Part shown: positions 28,900 to 39,164 of the stretch, piece after piece
Layout of the letters: the number at the start of each line of letters is the position of its first letter
Numbering within the stretch: the first letter of the stretch is position 1
DNA from: Rhizobiales bacterium 65-79
GTDB taxonomy: Bacteria > Pseudomonadota > Alphaproteobacteria > Rhizobiales > Rhizobiaceae
Reading direction: 5' to 3'
Assembly: GCA_001896885.1 (NCBI GenBank)
Contig: MKRJ01000022.1
Span: 1-64,000, forward strand
DNA: 64,000 bases
Notes under the pieces: model-generated
Seen by the model: the letters and a program-made list of their open reading frames with translations, nothing else
The model's database searches: none
Told to the model about the DNA's origin: nothing
Program-made: the position numbers and the translations under genes

Positions 28900-30186
28900 A
28901 TGAGCCAGCGCACGCCGGGCTTCAACACCCTTTCCGTCCATGCCGGCGCCAAGCCGGATCCGGCGACCGGCGCGCGCGCCGTGCCGATCTACCAGACCAC
29001 GTCGTTCGTCTTCGAGAATGCCGACCATGCCGCGGCGCTGTTCGGGCTGAAGGCGTTCGGCAATATCTACACGCGCATCATGAACCCGACACAGGCGGTG
29101 CTCGAGGAGCGCATCGCGGCGCTAGAAGGCGGCACCGCGGCGCTCTGCACGGCTTCCGGCCAGGCCGCGCACCTGCTCGTCTTCCATACGCTCATGAAGT
29201 CCGGCGACAATTTCGTCGCGGCGCGCAAGCTTTACGGCGGCACGATCAACCAGTTCGGCCAGGCCTTCCAGAATTTCGGCTGGGAGGTGCGCTGGGCCGA
29301 CGTGGATGATCCGGAGAGCTTCGAGAAGCTGATCGACGACAGGACCAAGGCGCTGCACATCGAGAGCCTCGCCAATCCGGGCGGACAGTTCGTCGATATC
29401 GAGAAGATCGCCGCCGTCGCGCGCCAGCACGGCCTGCCGCTGGTCGTCGACAACACGCTGGCGAGCCCCTATCTCGTGCGGCCGATCGAGTATGGCGCCG
29501 ATATCGTCGTCCATGCGCTGACCAAGTTCATCGGCGGCCACGGCAATTCCATCGGCGGCATCATCGTCGACGCCGGCACCTTCGACTGGTCGAAATCGGG
29601 CAAATATCCGATGCTGTCGGAGCCGCGCGCCGACTACGGCGGCATGGTGCTGCACGAAACCTTCGGCAATTTCGCTTTCGCCATCGCCGCGCGCGTTCTC
29701 GGCCTGCGCGACCTCGGCCCGGCGATCTCGCCCTTCAACGCCTTCCTGATCCTGACCGGGTCCGAGACCCTGCCGCTCAGGATGCAGCGGCATTCGGACA
29801 ACGCGCTGAAGGTGGCCGAATGGCTGTCGAAGCAGCCGCAGGTCAAATGGGTGTCCTATCCCGGCCTGCCGTCGGACCCGAACCACGCGCTGCAGCAGAA
29901 ATATTCGCCGAAGGGCGCAGGCTCGGTGTTCACCTTCGGGCTGAAGGGCGGTTACGAGGCGGGTGTAAAGGTGGTCGAGGGCGTGGAGCTTTTCTCGCAC
30001 CTCGCCAATATCGGCGATACCAAATCGCTGATCATCCATCCGGCCTCGACCACGCACCGGCAGCTCTCGGACGAGCAGAAGGTGGCGGCCGGCGCGGGAC
30101 CGGACGTGGTCCGGCTCTCCATCGGTATCGAGGACCCGGAAGACATCATCGCCGACCTGGAGCAGGCGCTGAAGGCCGCGGGGTGA
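28900..30186 (+). CDS. metY: O-acetylhomoserine aminocarboxypropyltransferase (sulfhydrylase)
   Basis: The ATG at 28900 follows a strong AAGGAGGAG site and gives 428 residues. The PLP enzyme motifs are VVDNTLASPYLVRPIEYGAD (Asp184 contacts PLP) and HALTKFIGGHGNSIGG with Lys209 as Schiff-base lysine. It converts O-acetylhomoserine plus sulfide to homocysteine. No SAM-II-type leader is evident in the 153 bp upstream. Together with bmt at 18.2 kb it covers homocysteine and methionine synthesis. Confidence 0.95.
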   Translation: MSQRTPGFNTLSVHAGAKPDPATGARAVPIYQTTSFVFENADHAAALFGLKAFGNIYTRIMNPTQAVLEERIAALEGGTAALCTASGQAAHLLVFHTLMKSGDNFVAARKLYGGTINQFGQAFQNFGWEVRWADVDDPESFEKLIDDRTKALHIESLANPGGQFVDIEKIAAVARQHGLPLVVDNTLASPYLVRPIEYGADIVVHALTKFIGGHGNSIGGIIVDAGTFDWSKSGKYPMLSEPRADYGGMVLHETFGNFAFAIAARVLGLRDLGPAISPFNAFLILTGSETLPLRMQRHSDNALKVAEWLSKQPQVKWVSYPGLPSDPNHALQQKYSPKGAGSVFTFGLKGGYEAGVKVVEGVELFSHLANIGDTKSLIIHPASTTHRQLSDEQKVAAGAGPDVVRLSIGIEDPEDIIADLEQALKAAG

Positions 30187-30281
30187 GATGATGAAACGAA
30201 GCAGACCATTGGGAGAAATTTAACGTTGCGTATTTACATTGCCCACACATTACCCTATTTCGCAATCATACGTTATCCACC

Positions 30282-30298
30282 ACCCTCTGCGAGAGGGT
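30282..30298. promoter_or_regulatory. Palindrome upstream of the toxin-antitoxin pair, candidate operator
   Basis: ACCCTCT, GCG, AGAGGGT is a perfect 17-bp palindrome 28 bp before the antitoxin start. The surrounding 140 bp are AT-richer than the neighbours. DUF1778/GNAT operons are autorepressed by the antitoxin, so this is a reasonable operator candidate. Confidence 0.5.
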
Positions 30299-30326
30299 AA
30301 ACTGTTGCGGTGGAAGGAGTTGACCG

Positions 30327-30602
30327 ATGTCTGCCTTGAAGAAGACTCGCACCATCAATCTCAGGATAGAACCGGAGGCGCATGATCTTATCGCGCGCGC
30401 GGCCGATGTATGCGGAAAGAGTATCACAGCCTTCATGACAGAGGCATCCGTCTATTCGGCGCAGGAAGAGCTGCTGGACCAGCGGTTCATCGGCGTTTCC
30501 GCCGAGGTTTTCGATGCAGTCAACGAAAAGCTGACTGCGCCGGGTGTGGCGCGCGACCAGTTGGTCAGGCTGTTCGAAAGCAAGCTTGACTGGATGGACT
30601 GA
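30327..30602 (+). CDS. DUF1778 (TacA-type) antitoxin
   Basis: A 91-residue protein with an N-terminal ribbon-helix-helix (TRTINLRIEPEAHDLIARAADVCGKSITAFMTEAS) and a C-terminal toxin-neutralising tail (LTAPGVARDQLVRLFESKLDW). This is the DUF1778 antitoxin architecture. Ribosome binding site GGAAGGAG lies upstream. The GNAT gene begins 3 nt after its stop. Confidence 0.93.
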   Translation: MSALKKTRTINLRIEPEAHDLIARAADVCGKSITAFMTEASVYSAQEELLDQRFIGVSAEVFDAVNEKLTAPGVARDQLVRLFESKLDWMD

Positions 30603-30605
30603 CGC

Positions 30606-31115
30606 TTGTACCGGAAGCCCGCCCCGATTTCGGAGCAACATGTCGTCGCGGGCTTCGATTCCGGAAAGCCGTCTCTGGACGATTGGCTCAGAGATATGGC
30701 CCTGTACAATCAGGCACAGGGCTATTCCCGGACTTTCGTGATAGCCGACGAGCGCTACAACGTCGTCGGCTATCACGCCATATGTGCCGGAATGATTCAC
30801 CGCAACGATGTTTCCCGATCCGTGAAAGGGTCGCAGGCGCCCTACGAATTACCGGTGGCGGTGCTTGCTCGACTGGCCGTCACCCGCGAGCACCAGGGGA
30901 GAGGCCTAGGGCCCGCCCTGCTGCGGAATGCACTCATGAGTGTCGTCTCGGCGGCGCAACTCGTCGCGTTCCGCGCTGTCGTCGTCCACGCCATCGATGA
31001 CGATGCGATGAACTTCTACACCAAGTATCACTTTCAGCACACCAAGGGCATGGAACGGCGCCTGATCCTCCCGACGCGAGACATCATCGCCTCACTTGCG
31101 CAAGTTACCGGATAG
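30606..31115 (+). CDS. GNAT-family toxin (TacT-like acetyltransferase)
   Basis: The frame opens with a TTG at 30606 and has no nearby ATG/GTG that keeps the conserved N-terminus, so TTG is the probable start. The 169-residue protein has the acetyl-CoA loop REHQGRGLG (residues 94-102) and NFYTKYHF with Tyr138 in the position of the TacT catalytic tyrosine. TacT toxins acetylate aminoacyl-tRNA and stop translation. The acceptor tRNA cannot be inferred. Confidence 0.92.
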   Translation: MYRKPAPISEQHVVAGFDSGKPSLDDWLRDMALYNQAQGYSRTFVIADERYNVVGYHAICAGMIHRNDVSRSVKGSQAPYELPVAVLARLAVTREHQGRGLGPALLRNALMSVVSAAQLVAFRAVVVHAIDDDAMNFYTKYHFQHTKGMERRLILPTRDIIASLAQVTG

Positions 31116-31139
31116 AATTCTTGCGCCTCTCGCCCCGGC

Positions 31140-32393
31140 TCACCACTCGGCCTTGAGGCTTTCCAGCCCATGGAAATGATAGGTGTCGCGGTAGCGCGGC
31201 GCCTCGGTGAACCTCAACCCCGGCAGCCGGTCGAAAAGCACCTTCAGCGCCACCTGCAGTTCGAGCCTGGCGAGCGGCGCGCCGATGCAGAAATGGATGC
31301 CGCCACCGAAGGTGACGTTCTTCTGGTCGGCGCGTGAGGGATCGAAGCTGTCGGGCGAGGCGAAGGCCTCCGGGTCGCGGTTGGCCGCGCCGAGGATGAG
31401 GCCGACCTGCTCGCCGGCCTTGACCGTCACGCCGCGCGCGACCTCGGTTTCGGCATAGGCGTAGCGTCGGAACATGTGGAGCGGCGCGTCGTAACGCAGG
31501 CATTCCTCTACCGCGGCCACCGTCTGCTCCGGCGTCGCGAAGAAGCGGCGCGGGTCGCCGCCCTGTGCCAATATTGCGCGCACAGCATTGCCGGTCTGGT
31601 GGACGGTCGCCTCGTGGCCGGCGTTGAGAAGCTGGATCACGGAGGCGATCAGTTCCGCGTCCGAAAGCTTCTCCTCGCCGTCGCGCGCCGCGATGAGCAC
31701 GCTCAGGATATCGTCTCCCGGGTTCCGGCGCCGTTCATCGACATAGGTCCGCAGGAAATCGGAGAATTCGCGCGCCGCCGCGTTGGCGTTCATCTCGACC
31801 TCGCGCGTGCGGCCATGCATGTGCATGGCCACCATGCGGTGCGACCAGTCCAGCAACTGGTCGTTCATGGAGGTCGGCACGCCGAGCATCTCGGCGATGA
31901 CCGTGACCGGGATCGGCGTGGCGAAGGCCGGCAGCAGATCGGCGTGTCCGTCCGGCTCGATGCGGTCGATCAGGTCGTTCGCCAGCCGTTCGATCATGGG
32001 GCGGAGCCGCTCCACCTGCCGCGAGACGAAGGCGCGGTTGACCAGGGTGCGGAGCCGCGTATGCGCCGGCGGCTCCAGTTCCAGCATGGAATGCGAGGCG
32101 AAGACGTCGAAATCCTTCAGATGGTCGCGCGACCCTTCATAGCCGTCGTCCGGCGCGCCGGGCGGCCGCTCGCGGCCGAGCCGCCGGTCGCGCAGCAGGC
32201 GCGAGACGTCGTCATATCCGGCGAAGCACCAGATGCCGAATTCCTCCCAGAAGAAGACCGGCGAGGCCTGGTGCAGCACGGCATAGGCCGCGTAGGGATC
32301 CTGCACGAAGGCCGCCTGGTGCGGCTCCAAGACAAGGCGGCGCGTGGCCGGATCGAATTCAAAGCGGGGGAGGGGCGCGGCTTGCTTGTTCAT
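31140..32393 (-). CDS. Cytochrome P450 (CYP)
   Basis: A 417-residue soluble bacterial P450. The I-helix oxygen-binding segment reads LLNAGHEATVHQ, the ExxR helix is ECLRYDAP, and the heme ligand is Cys369 in FGGGIHFCIGAPLARLEL. Substrate and redox partners are unknown; no ferredoxin or reductase gene is adjacent. It is divergent from clpP. Confidence 0.95.
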   Translation of the reverse strand: MNKQAAPLPRFEFDPATRRLVLEPHQAAFVQDPYAAYAVLHQASPVFFWEEFGIWCFAGYDDVSRLLRDRRLGRERPPGAPDDGYEGSRDHLKDFDVFASHSMLELEPPAHTRLRTLVNRAFVSRQVERLRPMIERLANDLIDRIEPDGHADLLPAFATPIPVTVIAEMLGVPTSMNDQLLDWSHRMVAMHMHGRTREVEMNANAAAREFSDFLRTYVDERRRNPGDDILSVLIAARDGEEKLSDAELIASVIQLLNAGHEATVHQTGNAVRAILAQGGDPRRFFATPEQTVAAVEECLRYDAPLHMFRRYAYAETEVARGVTVKAGEQVGLILGAANRDPEAFASPDSFDPSRADQKNVTFGGGIHFCIGAPLARLELQVALKVLFDRLPGLRFTEAPRYRDTYHFHGLESLKAEW

Positions 32394-32490
32394 GGCCTAC
32401 TCTAGCGCCGTCTGTCGGCCCGTTGCCAGCCCTTGGACCGGACTGGCACAAGTCATTTCCTGTCTAACCTTTCGGGCAGGTTTTTGCGGG

Positions 32491-32520
32491 CTTGCGCGGG
32501 ACCGTGCCGCCACCCTATTT
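32491..32520 (+). promoter_or_regulatory. Heat-shock (RpoH)-like promoter candidate for clpP
   Basis: CTTGCG at 32491-32496 and CCTATTT at 32514-32520 are 17 bp apart, 71 bp before the clpP start. This is one base off the alphaproteobacterial RpoH consensus (CTTGAA, then CYTATNT). clpP is a usual RpoH target. Confidence 0.45.
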
Positions 32521-32591
32521 ATCGGACGGATACGCATCGAACCGATTCCGCCGCCGGGGTGCGGAATCCCTTCCCGCGAAAAGGAATTTCC

Positions 32592-33227
32592 ATGAAAAGC
32601 CCGACCGAGACCTTCATGAACCTCGTGCCGATGGTGGTCGAGCAGACCAATCGCGGCGAGCGCGCCTACGACATCTTCTCGCGGCTCCTGAAGGAGCGCA
32701 TCATCTTCATCACCGGGCCGATCGAGGACGGCATGTCGACGCTGGTTTGCGCGCAACTCCTCTTCCTCGAGGCGGAGAACCCGAAGAAGGAGATCAACCT
32801 CTACATCAACTCGCCGGGCGGCGTGGTGACTTCCGGCCTCGCCATCTACGACACGATGCAGTTCATCAAGCCGGCGGTGTCGACGCTCTGCATCGGCCAG
32901 GCGGCGTCGATGGGGTCGCTCCTGCTCTGCGCCGGCCATGCCGACATGCGCTTCGCCACGCCGAACGCCCGCGTCATGGTGCACCAGCCTTCCGGCGGCT
33001 TCCAGGGTCAGGCATCGGATATCGAGCGCCACGCGCAGGACATCATCAAATTGAAGCGGCGCCTGAACGAGATCTATGAGAGGCACACCGGCCGCGACTA
33101 CGAAACCATCGAGAAGACGCTCGACCGCGACCATTTCATGACCGCCGACGAGGCCAAGGAATTCGGCATCGTCGACAAGGTCATCTCCTCGCGCGAGGCG
33201 ATCGAGGCCCAGGCTGCGGCCGGATAA
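32592..33227 (+). CDS. clpP: ATP-dependent Clp protease proteolytic subunit
   Basis: The ATG at 32592 follows AAAAGGAA; a longer frame to 32433 is not supported. The 211-residue serine peptidase has catalytic Ser106 (GQAASMGS), His131 (VMVHQPSGG) and an Asp near 180. It forms the 14-mer that degrades substrates fed by ClpX or ClpA. clpX follows after 280 bp, so the two may have separate promoters. Confidence 0.97.
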   Translation: MKSPTETFMNLVPMVVEQTNRGERAYDIFSRLLKERIIFITGPIEDGMSTLVCAQLLFLEAENPKKEINLYINSPGGVVTSGLAIYDTMQFIKPAVSTLCIGQAASMGSLLLCAGHADMRFATPNARVMVHQPSGGFQGQASDIERHAQDIIKLKRRLNEIYERHTGRDYETIEKTLDRDHFMTADEAKEFGIVDKVISSREAIEAQAAAG

Positions 33228-33507
33228 TTCGGTCCGATATGGGGAAATGACGCTGTTTTGAAACGCTCTGCGTCATTTCTGTCACAATTGGCTGTTTCCA
33301 CCTGTAGGGAGCCGGCCTACGTTAAGCCTATGTTGATTTTTCAACGGCCTAACTTTGGTAGAGATTCGCTCACTCGTTGCCGAGTTGTCCGATTCGTGCT
33401 TCGTACGGAAACAGCGCCAGGGGTGCCGGCATGAGGGCTTCGGGCGGCGGGATCGCAGGACGGAAAGCAGCCGGTTGGCCGGACGGACGCGAAAAGGAAC
33501 GTGAAAC

Positions 33508-34785
33508 ATGAGCAAGGTCGGCAATGCGGGGGGCGGCGACTCCAAGAACACCCTCTACTGCTCGTTCTGCGGCAAGAGCCAGCACGAGGTCCGCAAGCTG
33601 ATTGCCGGGCCGACGGTCTTCATCTGCGACGAATGCGTCGAACTGTGCATGGACATCATCCGCGAGGAGAACAAGACCTCGATGGTGAAGTCGCGCGAGG
33701 GCGTGCCGACACCGCAGGAGATCCTCGCCGTCCTCGACGACTACGTCATCGGGCAGCCCTACGCCAAGCGCGTGCTGTCGGTCGCGGTGCACAACCACTA
33801 CAAGCGGCTGGCGCATGCCGGCAAGAACAACGACGTCGAGCTCGCCAAGTCGAACATCCTGCTGATCGGCCCGACCGGCTGCGGCAAGACGCTTCTGGCG
33901 CAGACGCTGGCGCGCATCATCGACGTGCCCTTCACCATGGCCGACGCCACGACGCTGACGGAAGCCGGCTATGTCGGCGAGGATGTCGAGAACATCATCC
34001 TGAAGCTCCTGCAATCCGCCGACTACAATGTCGAGCGGGCGCAGCGCGGCATCGTCTATATCGACGAGATCGACAAGATCAGCCGCAAGTCCGACAATCC
34101 CTCGATCACCCGCGACGTGTCGGGCGAGGGCGTGCAGCAGGCGCTCCTCAAGATCATGGAAGGCACGGTGGCCTCCGTGCCGCCGCAGGGCGGCCGCAAG
34201 CATCCGCAGCAGGAATTCCTGCAGGTCGACACCGCGAACATCCTGTTCATCTGCGGCGGCGCCTTCGCCGGGCTGGACAAGATCATCTCCGACCGCGGTC
34301 GCAAGACCTCGATCGGCTTTTCCGCGACGGTCGCCGCGCCCGACGAGCGCCGCACCGGCGAGATCTTCCGCAAGGTCGAGCCGGAGGACCTCCTGAAATT
34401 CGGCCTCATCCCCGAATTCGTCGGCCGCCTGCCGGTTCTTGCCACGCTCGAAGACCTCGACGAGGCCGCGCTGATCCAGATCCTGACCGAGCCCAAGAAT
34501 GCGCTGGTCAAGCAGTACCAGCGGCTGTTCGAGATGGAGAATGTCGACCTGACCTTCCACGAGAACGCGCTGTCGGCGATCGCCAAGCGGGCGATCGAGC
34601 GCAAGACCGGCGCCCGCGGCCTGCGTTCCATCATGGAGGCGATCCTGCTCGACACCATGTTCGAGCTGCCGGCGCTGGAAGGCGTGCGCGAGGTGGTGAT
34701 TTCGGAAGAGGTGGTTTCCGGCAACGCAAGGCCGCTCTACATCTATTCCGATGCCAAGAAGGAAAAAGGCAACGTCAGCGCCTGA
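33508..34785 (+). CDS. clpX: ATP-dependent Clp protease ATP-binding subunit ClpX
   Basis: A 425-residue AAA+ unfoldase. The zinc domain has Cys18, Cys21, Cys40 and Cys43, Walker A GPTGCGKT is near residue 121, Walker [11 protein letters not shown] follows, and the ClpP-binding IGF loop is in RKTSIGFSA. The 280 bp before it contain no gene; a small GTTGA/TCAAC hairpin lies near 33330. The SspB adaptor is encoded at 60.1 kb. Confidence 0.97.
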   Translation: MSKVGNAGGGDSKNTLYCSFCGKSQHEVRKLIAGPTVFICDECVELCMDIIREENKTSMVKSREGVPTPQEILAVLDDYVIGQPYAKRVLSVAVHNHYKRLAHAGKNNDVELAKSNILLIGPTGCGKTLLAQTLARIIDVPFTMADATTLTEAGYVGEDVENIILKLLQSADYNVERAQRGIVYIDEIDKISRKSDNPSITRDVSGEGVQQALLKIMEGTVASVPPQGGRKHPQQEFLQVDTANILFICGGAFAGLDKIISDRGRKTSIGFSATVAAPDERRTGEIFRKVEPEDLLKFGLIPEFVGRLPVLATLEDLDEAALIQILTEPKNALVKQYQRLFEMENVDLTFHENALSAIAKRAIERKTGARGLRSIMEAILLDTMFELPALEGVREVVISEEVVSGNARPLYIYSDAKKEKGNVSA

Positions 34786-35019
34786 TGCGGCTGCCGTGCC
34801 CGCCATCGTGCCGGGCGCGGGTGTTTCTCCTGCCCGATCGGGCAGGGGACCTGCCCTTGATCTTCGCAGTCGCAACATCCACCTAATCGGCAACGAGGTC
34901 ACGGGACATCCGCGCCGATCAGAAGCCCTTCGAAAGGGTTATGGGCGGAACGAGCCGCGACCGCTAAAATGAGATTCGCGGTCGGCTAACGAGCGGCCGC
35001 GATCGGAAAGGCAAGAAGA

Positions 35020-37455
35020 ATGAGCAAGTCATCCCAGGCTCCCGGCGCCGCCTCGAAAAAGGGGCGTTACGCGGTGCTGCCGCTGCGCGACATCGTCGTG
35101 TTCCCGCACATGATCGTCCCGCTCTTCGTCGGCCGTGAGAAGTCGATCAAGGCGCTGGAAGAGGTCATGAGCGCGGACAAGCAGATCCTGCTCGCGACCC
35201 AGATGAACGCCGCCGACGACGACCCGGAGGCGAGCGCCATCTACGATGTCGGCACGCTCGCCAACGTGCTTCAGTTGCTGAAGCTGCCCGACGGCACCGT
35301 GAAGGTGCTGGTGGAGGGCACGGTGCGCGCCAAGATCACGCGCTTCACCGAGCAGGAAGAATTCCACGAGGCCGAGGCCGACATCCTCCACGAGCCCGAG
35401 GAGGAAGAGGTCGAGGTCGAAGCGCTGGCGCGTTCCGTCGTCTCCGACTTCGAGAACTACGTTAAGCTCAACAAGAAGATTTCGCCCGAGGTGGTCGGCG
35501 CGGCCGGCCAGATCGACGACTATTCCAAGCTCGCCGACACGGTGGCCTCGCATCTGGCGATAAAGATCCCCGAGAAGCAGGAGATGCTTGCCACGCTCTC
35601 CGTCAAGGAGCGGCTGGAAAAGGCGATGGGCTTCATGGAGTCGGAAATCTCCGTGCTCCAGGTGGAGAAGCGCATCCGCTCCCGCGTCAAGCGGCAGATG
35701 GAGAAGACCCAGCGCGAATACTACCTCAACGAGCAGATGAAGGCGATCCAGAAAGAGCTCGGCGAGGGCGAGGACGGCCGCGACGAGGCGGCCGAGATCG
35801 AGGAGCGCATCAAAAAGACCAAGCTGTCGAAGGAAGCGCGCGAGAAGGCGAACGGCGAGCTGAAGAAGCTGCGCTCCATGTCGCCGATGTCGGCGGAAGC
35901 CACCGTCGTGCGCAACTATCTCGACTGGCTGCTGTCGATCCCGTGGAGCAAGAAGTCCAAGCTCAAGAACGACCTGGACTATGCCCAGGAAGTGCTCGAC
36001 GCGGACCATTTCGGCCTCGACAAGGTCAAGGAGCGCATCGTCGAGTACCTGGCCGTACAGAGCCGCCAGAACAAGCTGAAGGGGCCGATCCTGTGTCTCG
36101 TCGGACCTCCCGGTGTCGGCAAGACCTCGCTCGGCAAGTCGATCGCCAAGGCGACCGGGCGCGAGTTCGTCCGCATGGCGCTCGGCGGCGTGCGTGACGA
36201 GGCCGAGATCCGGGGCCATCGGCGGACCTATATCGGCTCGATGCCCGGCAAGGTCATCCAGTCGATGAAGAAGGCCAAGAAGTCCAACCCGCTCTTCCTG
36301 CTCGACGAGATCGACAAGATGGGCATGGATTTCCGCGGCGATCCGTCTTCGGCGTTGCTCGAGGTGCTCGATCCGGAACAGAACCACACCTTCAACGACC
36401 ACTATCTCGAGGTCGACTACGATCTGTCGAACGTCATGTTCGTGACGACGGCCAATACGCTGAACATCCCGCCGGCCCTGATGGACCGCATGGAGATCAT
36501 CCGTATCGCCGGCTACACGGAAGACGAGAAGGTCGAGATCGCCAAGCGGCACCTGCTGCCGAAGGCGATCAGGGACCACGCGCTGAAGGAGGACGAGTTC
36601 TCGGTTTCCGACGAGGCGCTGAGGGCGATCGTCCAGACCTACACGCGGGAAGCCGGCGTCCGCAGCTTCGAGCGCGAGCTGATGAAGCTGGCGCGCAAGG
36701 CGGTCACCGAGATCCTGCGCTCGAAGGGCGAGAAGAAGGCCGTGCACGTCACGCCGGAGAATCTCTCCGACTATCTCGGCGTGCCGCGCTTCCGCTTCGG
36801 CCAGGTCGAAGGCGAGGATCAGATCGGCGTGGTCACGGGCCTTGCCTGGACCGAGGTCGGCGGCGAATTGCTGACGATCGAGGGCGTCATGATGCCCGGC
36901 AAGGGCCGCATGACGGTGACCGGCAACCTGAAGGACGTGATGAAGGAATCGATCTCGGCGGCGGCCTCCTATGTCCGCTCCAGAGCCATCGATTTCGGCA
37001 TCGAGCCGCCGCGCTTCGACAAGCGGGACATCCATGTCCACGTTCCGGAAGGGGCGACCCCGAAGGACGGGCCGTCGGCAGGCGTCGCGATGGCGACCGC
37101 GATCGTCTCGGTCATGACCGGCATTCCGGTCCGCAAGGATGTCGCCATGACCGGCGAGATCACGCTGCGGGGCAGGGTGCTGCCGATCGGCGGACTGAAG
37201 GAGAAGCTGCTCGCCGCCCTTCGCGGCGGCATCAAGAAGGTGCTGATCCCGGAAGAGAACGCCAAGGATCTGGCCGACATCCCGGACAATGTGAAGAGCA
37301 GCATGGAGATCGTTCCGGTCTCCCGGGTCGGGGAAGTCCTGCGCCACGCGCTGGTCCGGATGCCCGAGCCGATCGAGTGGAACGAGCCGGTGAGCCCGCC
37401 CGCGAAGGGCGCGGAGGGGCTCGACGAAGCGGCCACGCAGACGGTCGCGCACTGA
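35020..37455 (+). CDS. lon: ATP-dependent protease Lon
   Basis: An 811-residue LonA protein: N-terminal substrate domain ([21 protein letters not shown]), coiled region ([28 protein letters not shown]-like, about residues 225-255), Walker [10 protein letters not shown] near 362, and the Ser-Lys protease domain with catalytic Ser near 686 (PKDGPSAGV) and Lys near 729. It degrades damaged and regulatory proteins. It is preceded by 234 bp without a gene and ends at a strong terminator. Confidence 0.98.
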   Translation: MSKSSQAPGAASKKGRYAVLPLRDIVVFPHMIVPLFVGREKSIKALEEVMSADKQILLATQMNAADDDPEASAIYDVGTLANVLQLLKLPDGTVKVLVEGTVRAKITRFTEQEEFHEAEADILHEPEEEEVEVEALARSVVSDFENYVKLNKKISPEVVGAAGQIDDYSKLADTVASHLAIKIPEKQEMLATLSVKERLEKAMGFMESEISVLQVEKRIRSRVKRQMEKTQREYYLNEQMKAIQKELGEGEDGRDEAAEIEERIKKTKLSKEAREKANGELKKLRSMSPMSAEATVVRNYLDWLLSIPWSKKSKLKNDLDYAQEVLDADHFGLDKVKERIVEYLAVQSRQNKLKGPILCLVGPPGVGKTSLGKSIAKATGREFVRMALGGVRDEAEIRGHRRTYIGSMPGKVIQSMKKAKKSNPLFLLDEIDKMGMDFRGDPSSALLEVLDPEQNHTFNDHYLEVDYDLSNVMFVTTANTLNIPPALMDRMEIIRIAGYTEDEKVEIAKRHLLPKAIRDHALKEDEFSVSDEALRAIVQTYTREAGVRSFERELMKLARKAVTEILRSKGEKKAVHVTPENLSDYLGVPRFRFGQVEGEDQIGVVTGLAWTEVGGELLTIEGVMMPGKGRMTVTGNLKDVMKESISAAASYVRSRAIDFGIEPPRFDKRDIHVHVPEGATPKDGPSAGVAMATAIVSVMTGIPVRKDVAMTGEITLRGRVLPIGGLKEKLLAALRGGIKKVLIPEENAKDLADIPDNVKSSMEIVPVSRVGEVLRHALVRMPEPIEWNEPVSPPAKGAEGLDEAATQTVAH

Positions 37456-37475
37456 CCGAGCCGCATAAAACGACG

Positions 37476-37516
37476 AAAGCCGGGCCCAGCCAACCAGTTG
37501 GGCCCGGCTTTTTTGT
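37476..37516 (+). terminator. Intrinsic terminator after lon
   Basis: AAAGCCGGGCCCA and TGGGCCCGGCTTT form a 13-bp stem around a 10-nt loop, followed by TTTTTT. Starts 21 bp after the lon stop. Confidence 0.92.
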
Positions 37517-37649
37517 TCAAAACCGCAGAAATCCGGCCTTTTTTCGCTGGTGACGGTCGTTTCTCGCTTGGTTGCCGCGCAACTTCTAACTATGGTGCCG
37601 CTCTGCCGGTTGAGTCTGATGTCCGGTTTCCTGAGGAAGGGGATTGTTT

Positions 37650-37922
37650 ATGAATAAGAATGAACTGGTTTCTGCGGTCGCCGACGAGGCCGGGCTGGAA
37701 AAAGGCAAGGCCCAGGCGGCGGTCGATGCGGTGTTTGCCGTCATCACCAAGGAGCTCAAGAAGGGCGGCGACGTCCGCCTGGTAGGCTTCGGCAATTTCT
37801 CGGTGGTGAAAAGGGAAGCGTCCACCGGGCGCAACCCGCAGACCGGCGCTCCGGTGAAGATCCCGGCCCGCAAGGCGCCGAAATTCTCGGCCGGCAAGGG
37901 TCTCAAGGACGCGGTCAACTGA
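37650..37922 (+). CDS. hupB: HU family DNA-binding protein
   Basis: The ATG at 37650 behind GAGGAAGGGG gives the canonical 90-residue HU: MNKNELVSAVADEAGLEKGKAQ, GGDVRLVGFGNFSVVKREASTGRNPQTG (DNA-binding arms) and KIPARKAPKFSAGKGLKDAV. HU bends and compacts DNA. A possible promoter (TTGGTT at 37568, 16 bp, CTATGG at 37590) lies upstream. lon-hupB is a conserved pair in proteobacteria. Confidence 0.97.
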   Translation: MNKNELVSAVADEAGLEKGKAQAAVDAVFAVITKELKKGGDVRLVGFGNFSVVKREASTGRNPQTGAPVKIPARKAPKFSAGKGLKDAVN

Positions 37923-37947
37923 TCGTCGTTTCCTGCTGATACGGATG

Positions 37948-37979
37948 AAAAAGCCGGGCTTGTCCCGGCTTTTTCTTTT
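37948..37979 (+). terminator. Intrinsic terminator after hupB
   Basis: AAAAAGCCGGG, loop CTTG, TCCCGGCTTTTT, then further T residues. It begins 25 bp after the hupB stop. Confidence 0.92.
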
Positions 37980-38007
37980 ATGGTGAGGATGGCAAGGCCC
38001 CGATTTC

Positions 38008-38060
38008 CCTCATCCTGAGGTGCGACCCTGAGCTCGTCGAAGGGAAGCCTCGAAGGACGC
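38008..38060. repeat. Interspersed intergenic repeat, CCTCATCCTGAGG type
   Basis: The sequence CCTCATCCTGAGGTGCGA, GAGCTCGTCGAAGGG and AGCCTCGAAGGACG matches, from memory, a short repeat that recurs between genes in many Rhizobiales genomes. Only one copy is visible in this window, so its repeat status rests on recall. Confidence 0.5.
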
Positions 38061-38171
38061 GCTGCCAAACGGCAAGGCCTTCGCGCCCTTGCCGCGGATC
38101 GCCGCGCCTCCATTTCAGGATGCAGGCGGCCGCCGCCAGTGAGAGCGGGCCGATTGCAAGGAGGCAGGACC

Positions 38172-38366
38172 ATGAACCATCCGAGAAGCAACGCCGACGA
38201 ACATATCGACGACTACGCTACGACGACCGACGCCGAGAGGCTGGCGATCAAGACGGGCATCACCGGCGACCAGGCGCAGGAACTGATCGACCGCATCGGC
38301 GACGGCGACATGGAGGCGCTGGAGGCGGAAGCGAGGGAATTGAAGAAACGCGACACCGCGGCCTGA
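38172..38366 (+). CDS. Small conserved protein, function unknown
   Basis: A 64-residue acidic protein from the ATG at 38172 (AAGGAGGCAGGACC upstream). The sequence LAIKTGITGDQAQELIDRIGDGDMEALEAEARELKKR suggests two short helices; it is of the size and style of DUF3606-type small proteins, but I cannot confirm a family. Confidence 0.7.
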   Translation: MNHPRSNADEHIDDYATTTDAERLAIKTGITGDQAQELIDRIGDGDMEALEAEARELKKRDTAA

Positions 38367-38417
38367 GAGGGCCGCAGGGGCAAGCCGCTGCCCGCCACCC
38401 CTCTGCAGCGAGTCGCC

Positions 38418-38897
38418 TCAGCCTCGCCTTGCCGCGTCGATCGCGGCAACGTCGATCTTCTTCATCGGCATCATCGCCTCGAAGGCGCGTTTTGCCTCGC
38501 CGCCGCCGGCGACCATCGCCTCTGTCAAGGTGCGCGGCGTGATCTGCCAGTAGAGGCCCCAGCGGTCCCTGCACCAGCCGCAGGCGTTCTCGGCGCCGCC
38601 ATTGTCGACGATGGCGTTCCAGTAGCGATCGGTCTCCTCCTGGTCGTCGGTGGCGATCTGGAAGGAGAAGGCCTGGTCATGCTTGAACTGCGGCCCGCCG
38701 TTCAGCCCCATGCAGGGGACGCCGCAGACGGTGAACTCGACCACCAGCACGTCGCCCTCCTTGCCGTCGGGATAGTCGCCCGGCGCGCGCCAGATATTGC
38801 CGACCTTCGAATCCGGGAAGACCGAGGCGTAGAACCGTGCCGCTTCCTCGGCATCCTTGTCGTACCACAGGCAGATCGTGTTCTTCGGCATGGGCAT
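38418..38897 (-). CDS. VOC-family protein, PhnB-like
   Basis: The ATG at 38897 follows AGGAGA and gives 159 residues (MPMPKNTICLWYDKDAEEAARFYASVFPDSKVG). The features VVEFTVCGVPCMGLNGGPQFKHDQAFSFQIATDDQEETDRYWNAIVDNGG and WGLYWQITPRTLTEAM are those of the PhnB/3-demethylubiquinone-methyltransferase-like VOC subgroup, whose real functions are mostly unknown. The annotation as methyltransferase found in databases is probably wrong. Confidence 0.92.
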   Translation of the reverse strand: MPMPKNTICLWYDKDAEEAARFYASVFPDSKVGNIWRAPGDYPDGKEGDVLVVEFTVCGVPCMGLNGGPQFKHDQAFSFQIATDDQEETDRYWNAIVDNGGAENACGWCRDRWGLYWQITPRTLTEAMVAGGGEAKRAFEAMMPMKKIDVAAIDAARRG

Positions 38898-39164
38898 GGC
38901 GGGGTCTCCTGTTGATCGGACTGCTCGTCTTGAACGACGGCCAGGCATAGGACGTTCCGCAACGGGGGAAGCCGACAGGGCAGGGCGAATTTGGTCGGCC
39001 TTGGGACAGGAACGGCCGTTTCGTCCTCCCGGCCAGGCGCCGCGGCGCTTTTTTGCGTGCCTCCCGGGAGGACGGCCCGCAGGCCGGACGCACGACAGCC
39101 GTCCGCCGGGGAGCGAAACCCCGCGCCGGCCGGAATATCCTCACCTTGCGACAACGTCGCATCG

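Noticed and set aside
34856-34888. CTTGAT and CCTAATC before lon as a heat-shock promoter
   Set aside because: The spacing is 20 bp, too long for RpoH promoters.
35029-37452. 807-codon open frame opposite lon
   Set aside because: It is a shadow of a GC-rich gene; lon has all catalytic motifs and the opposite frame has none.
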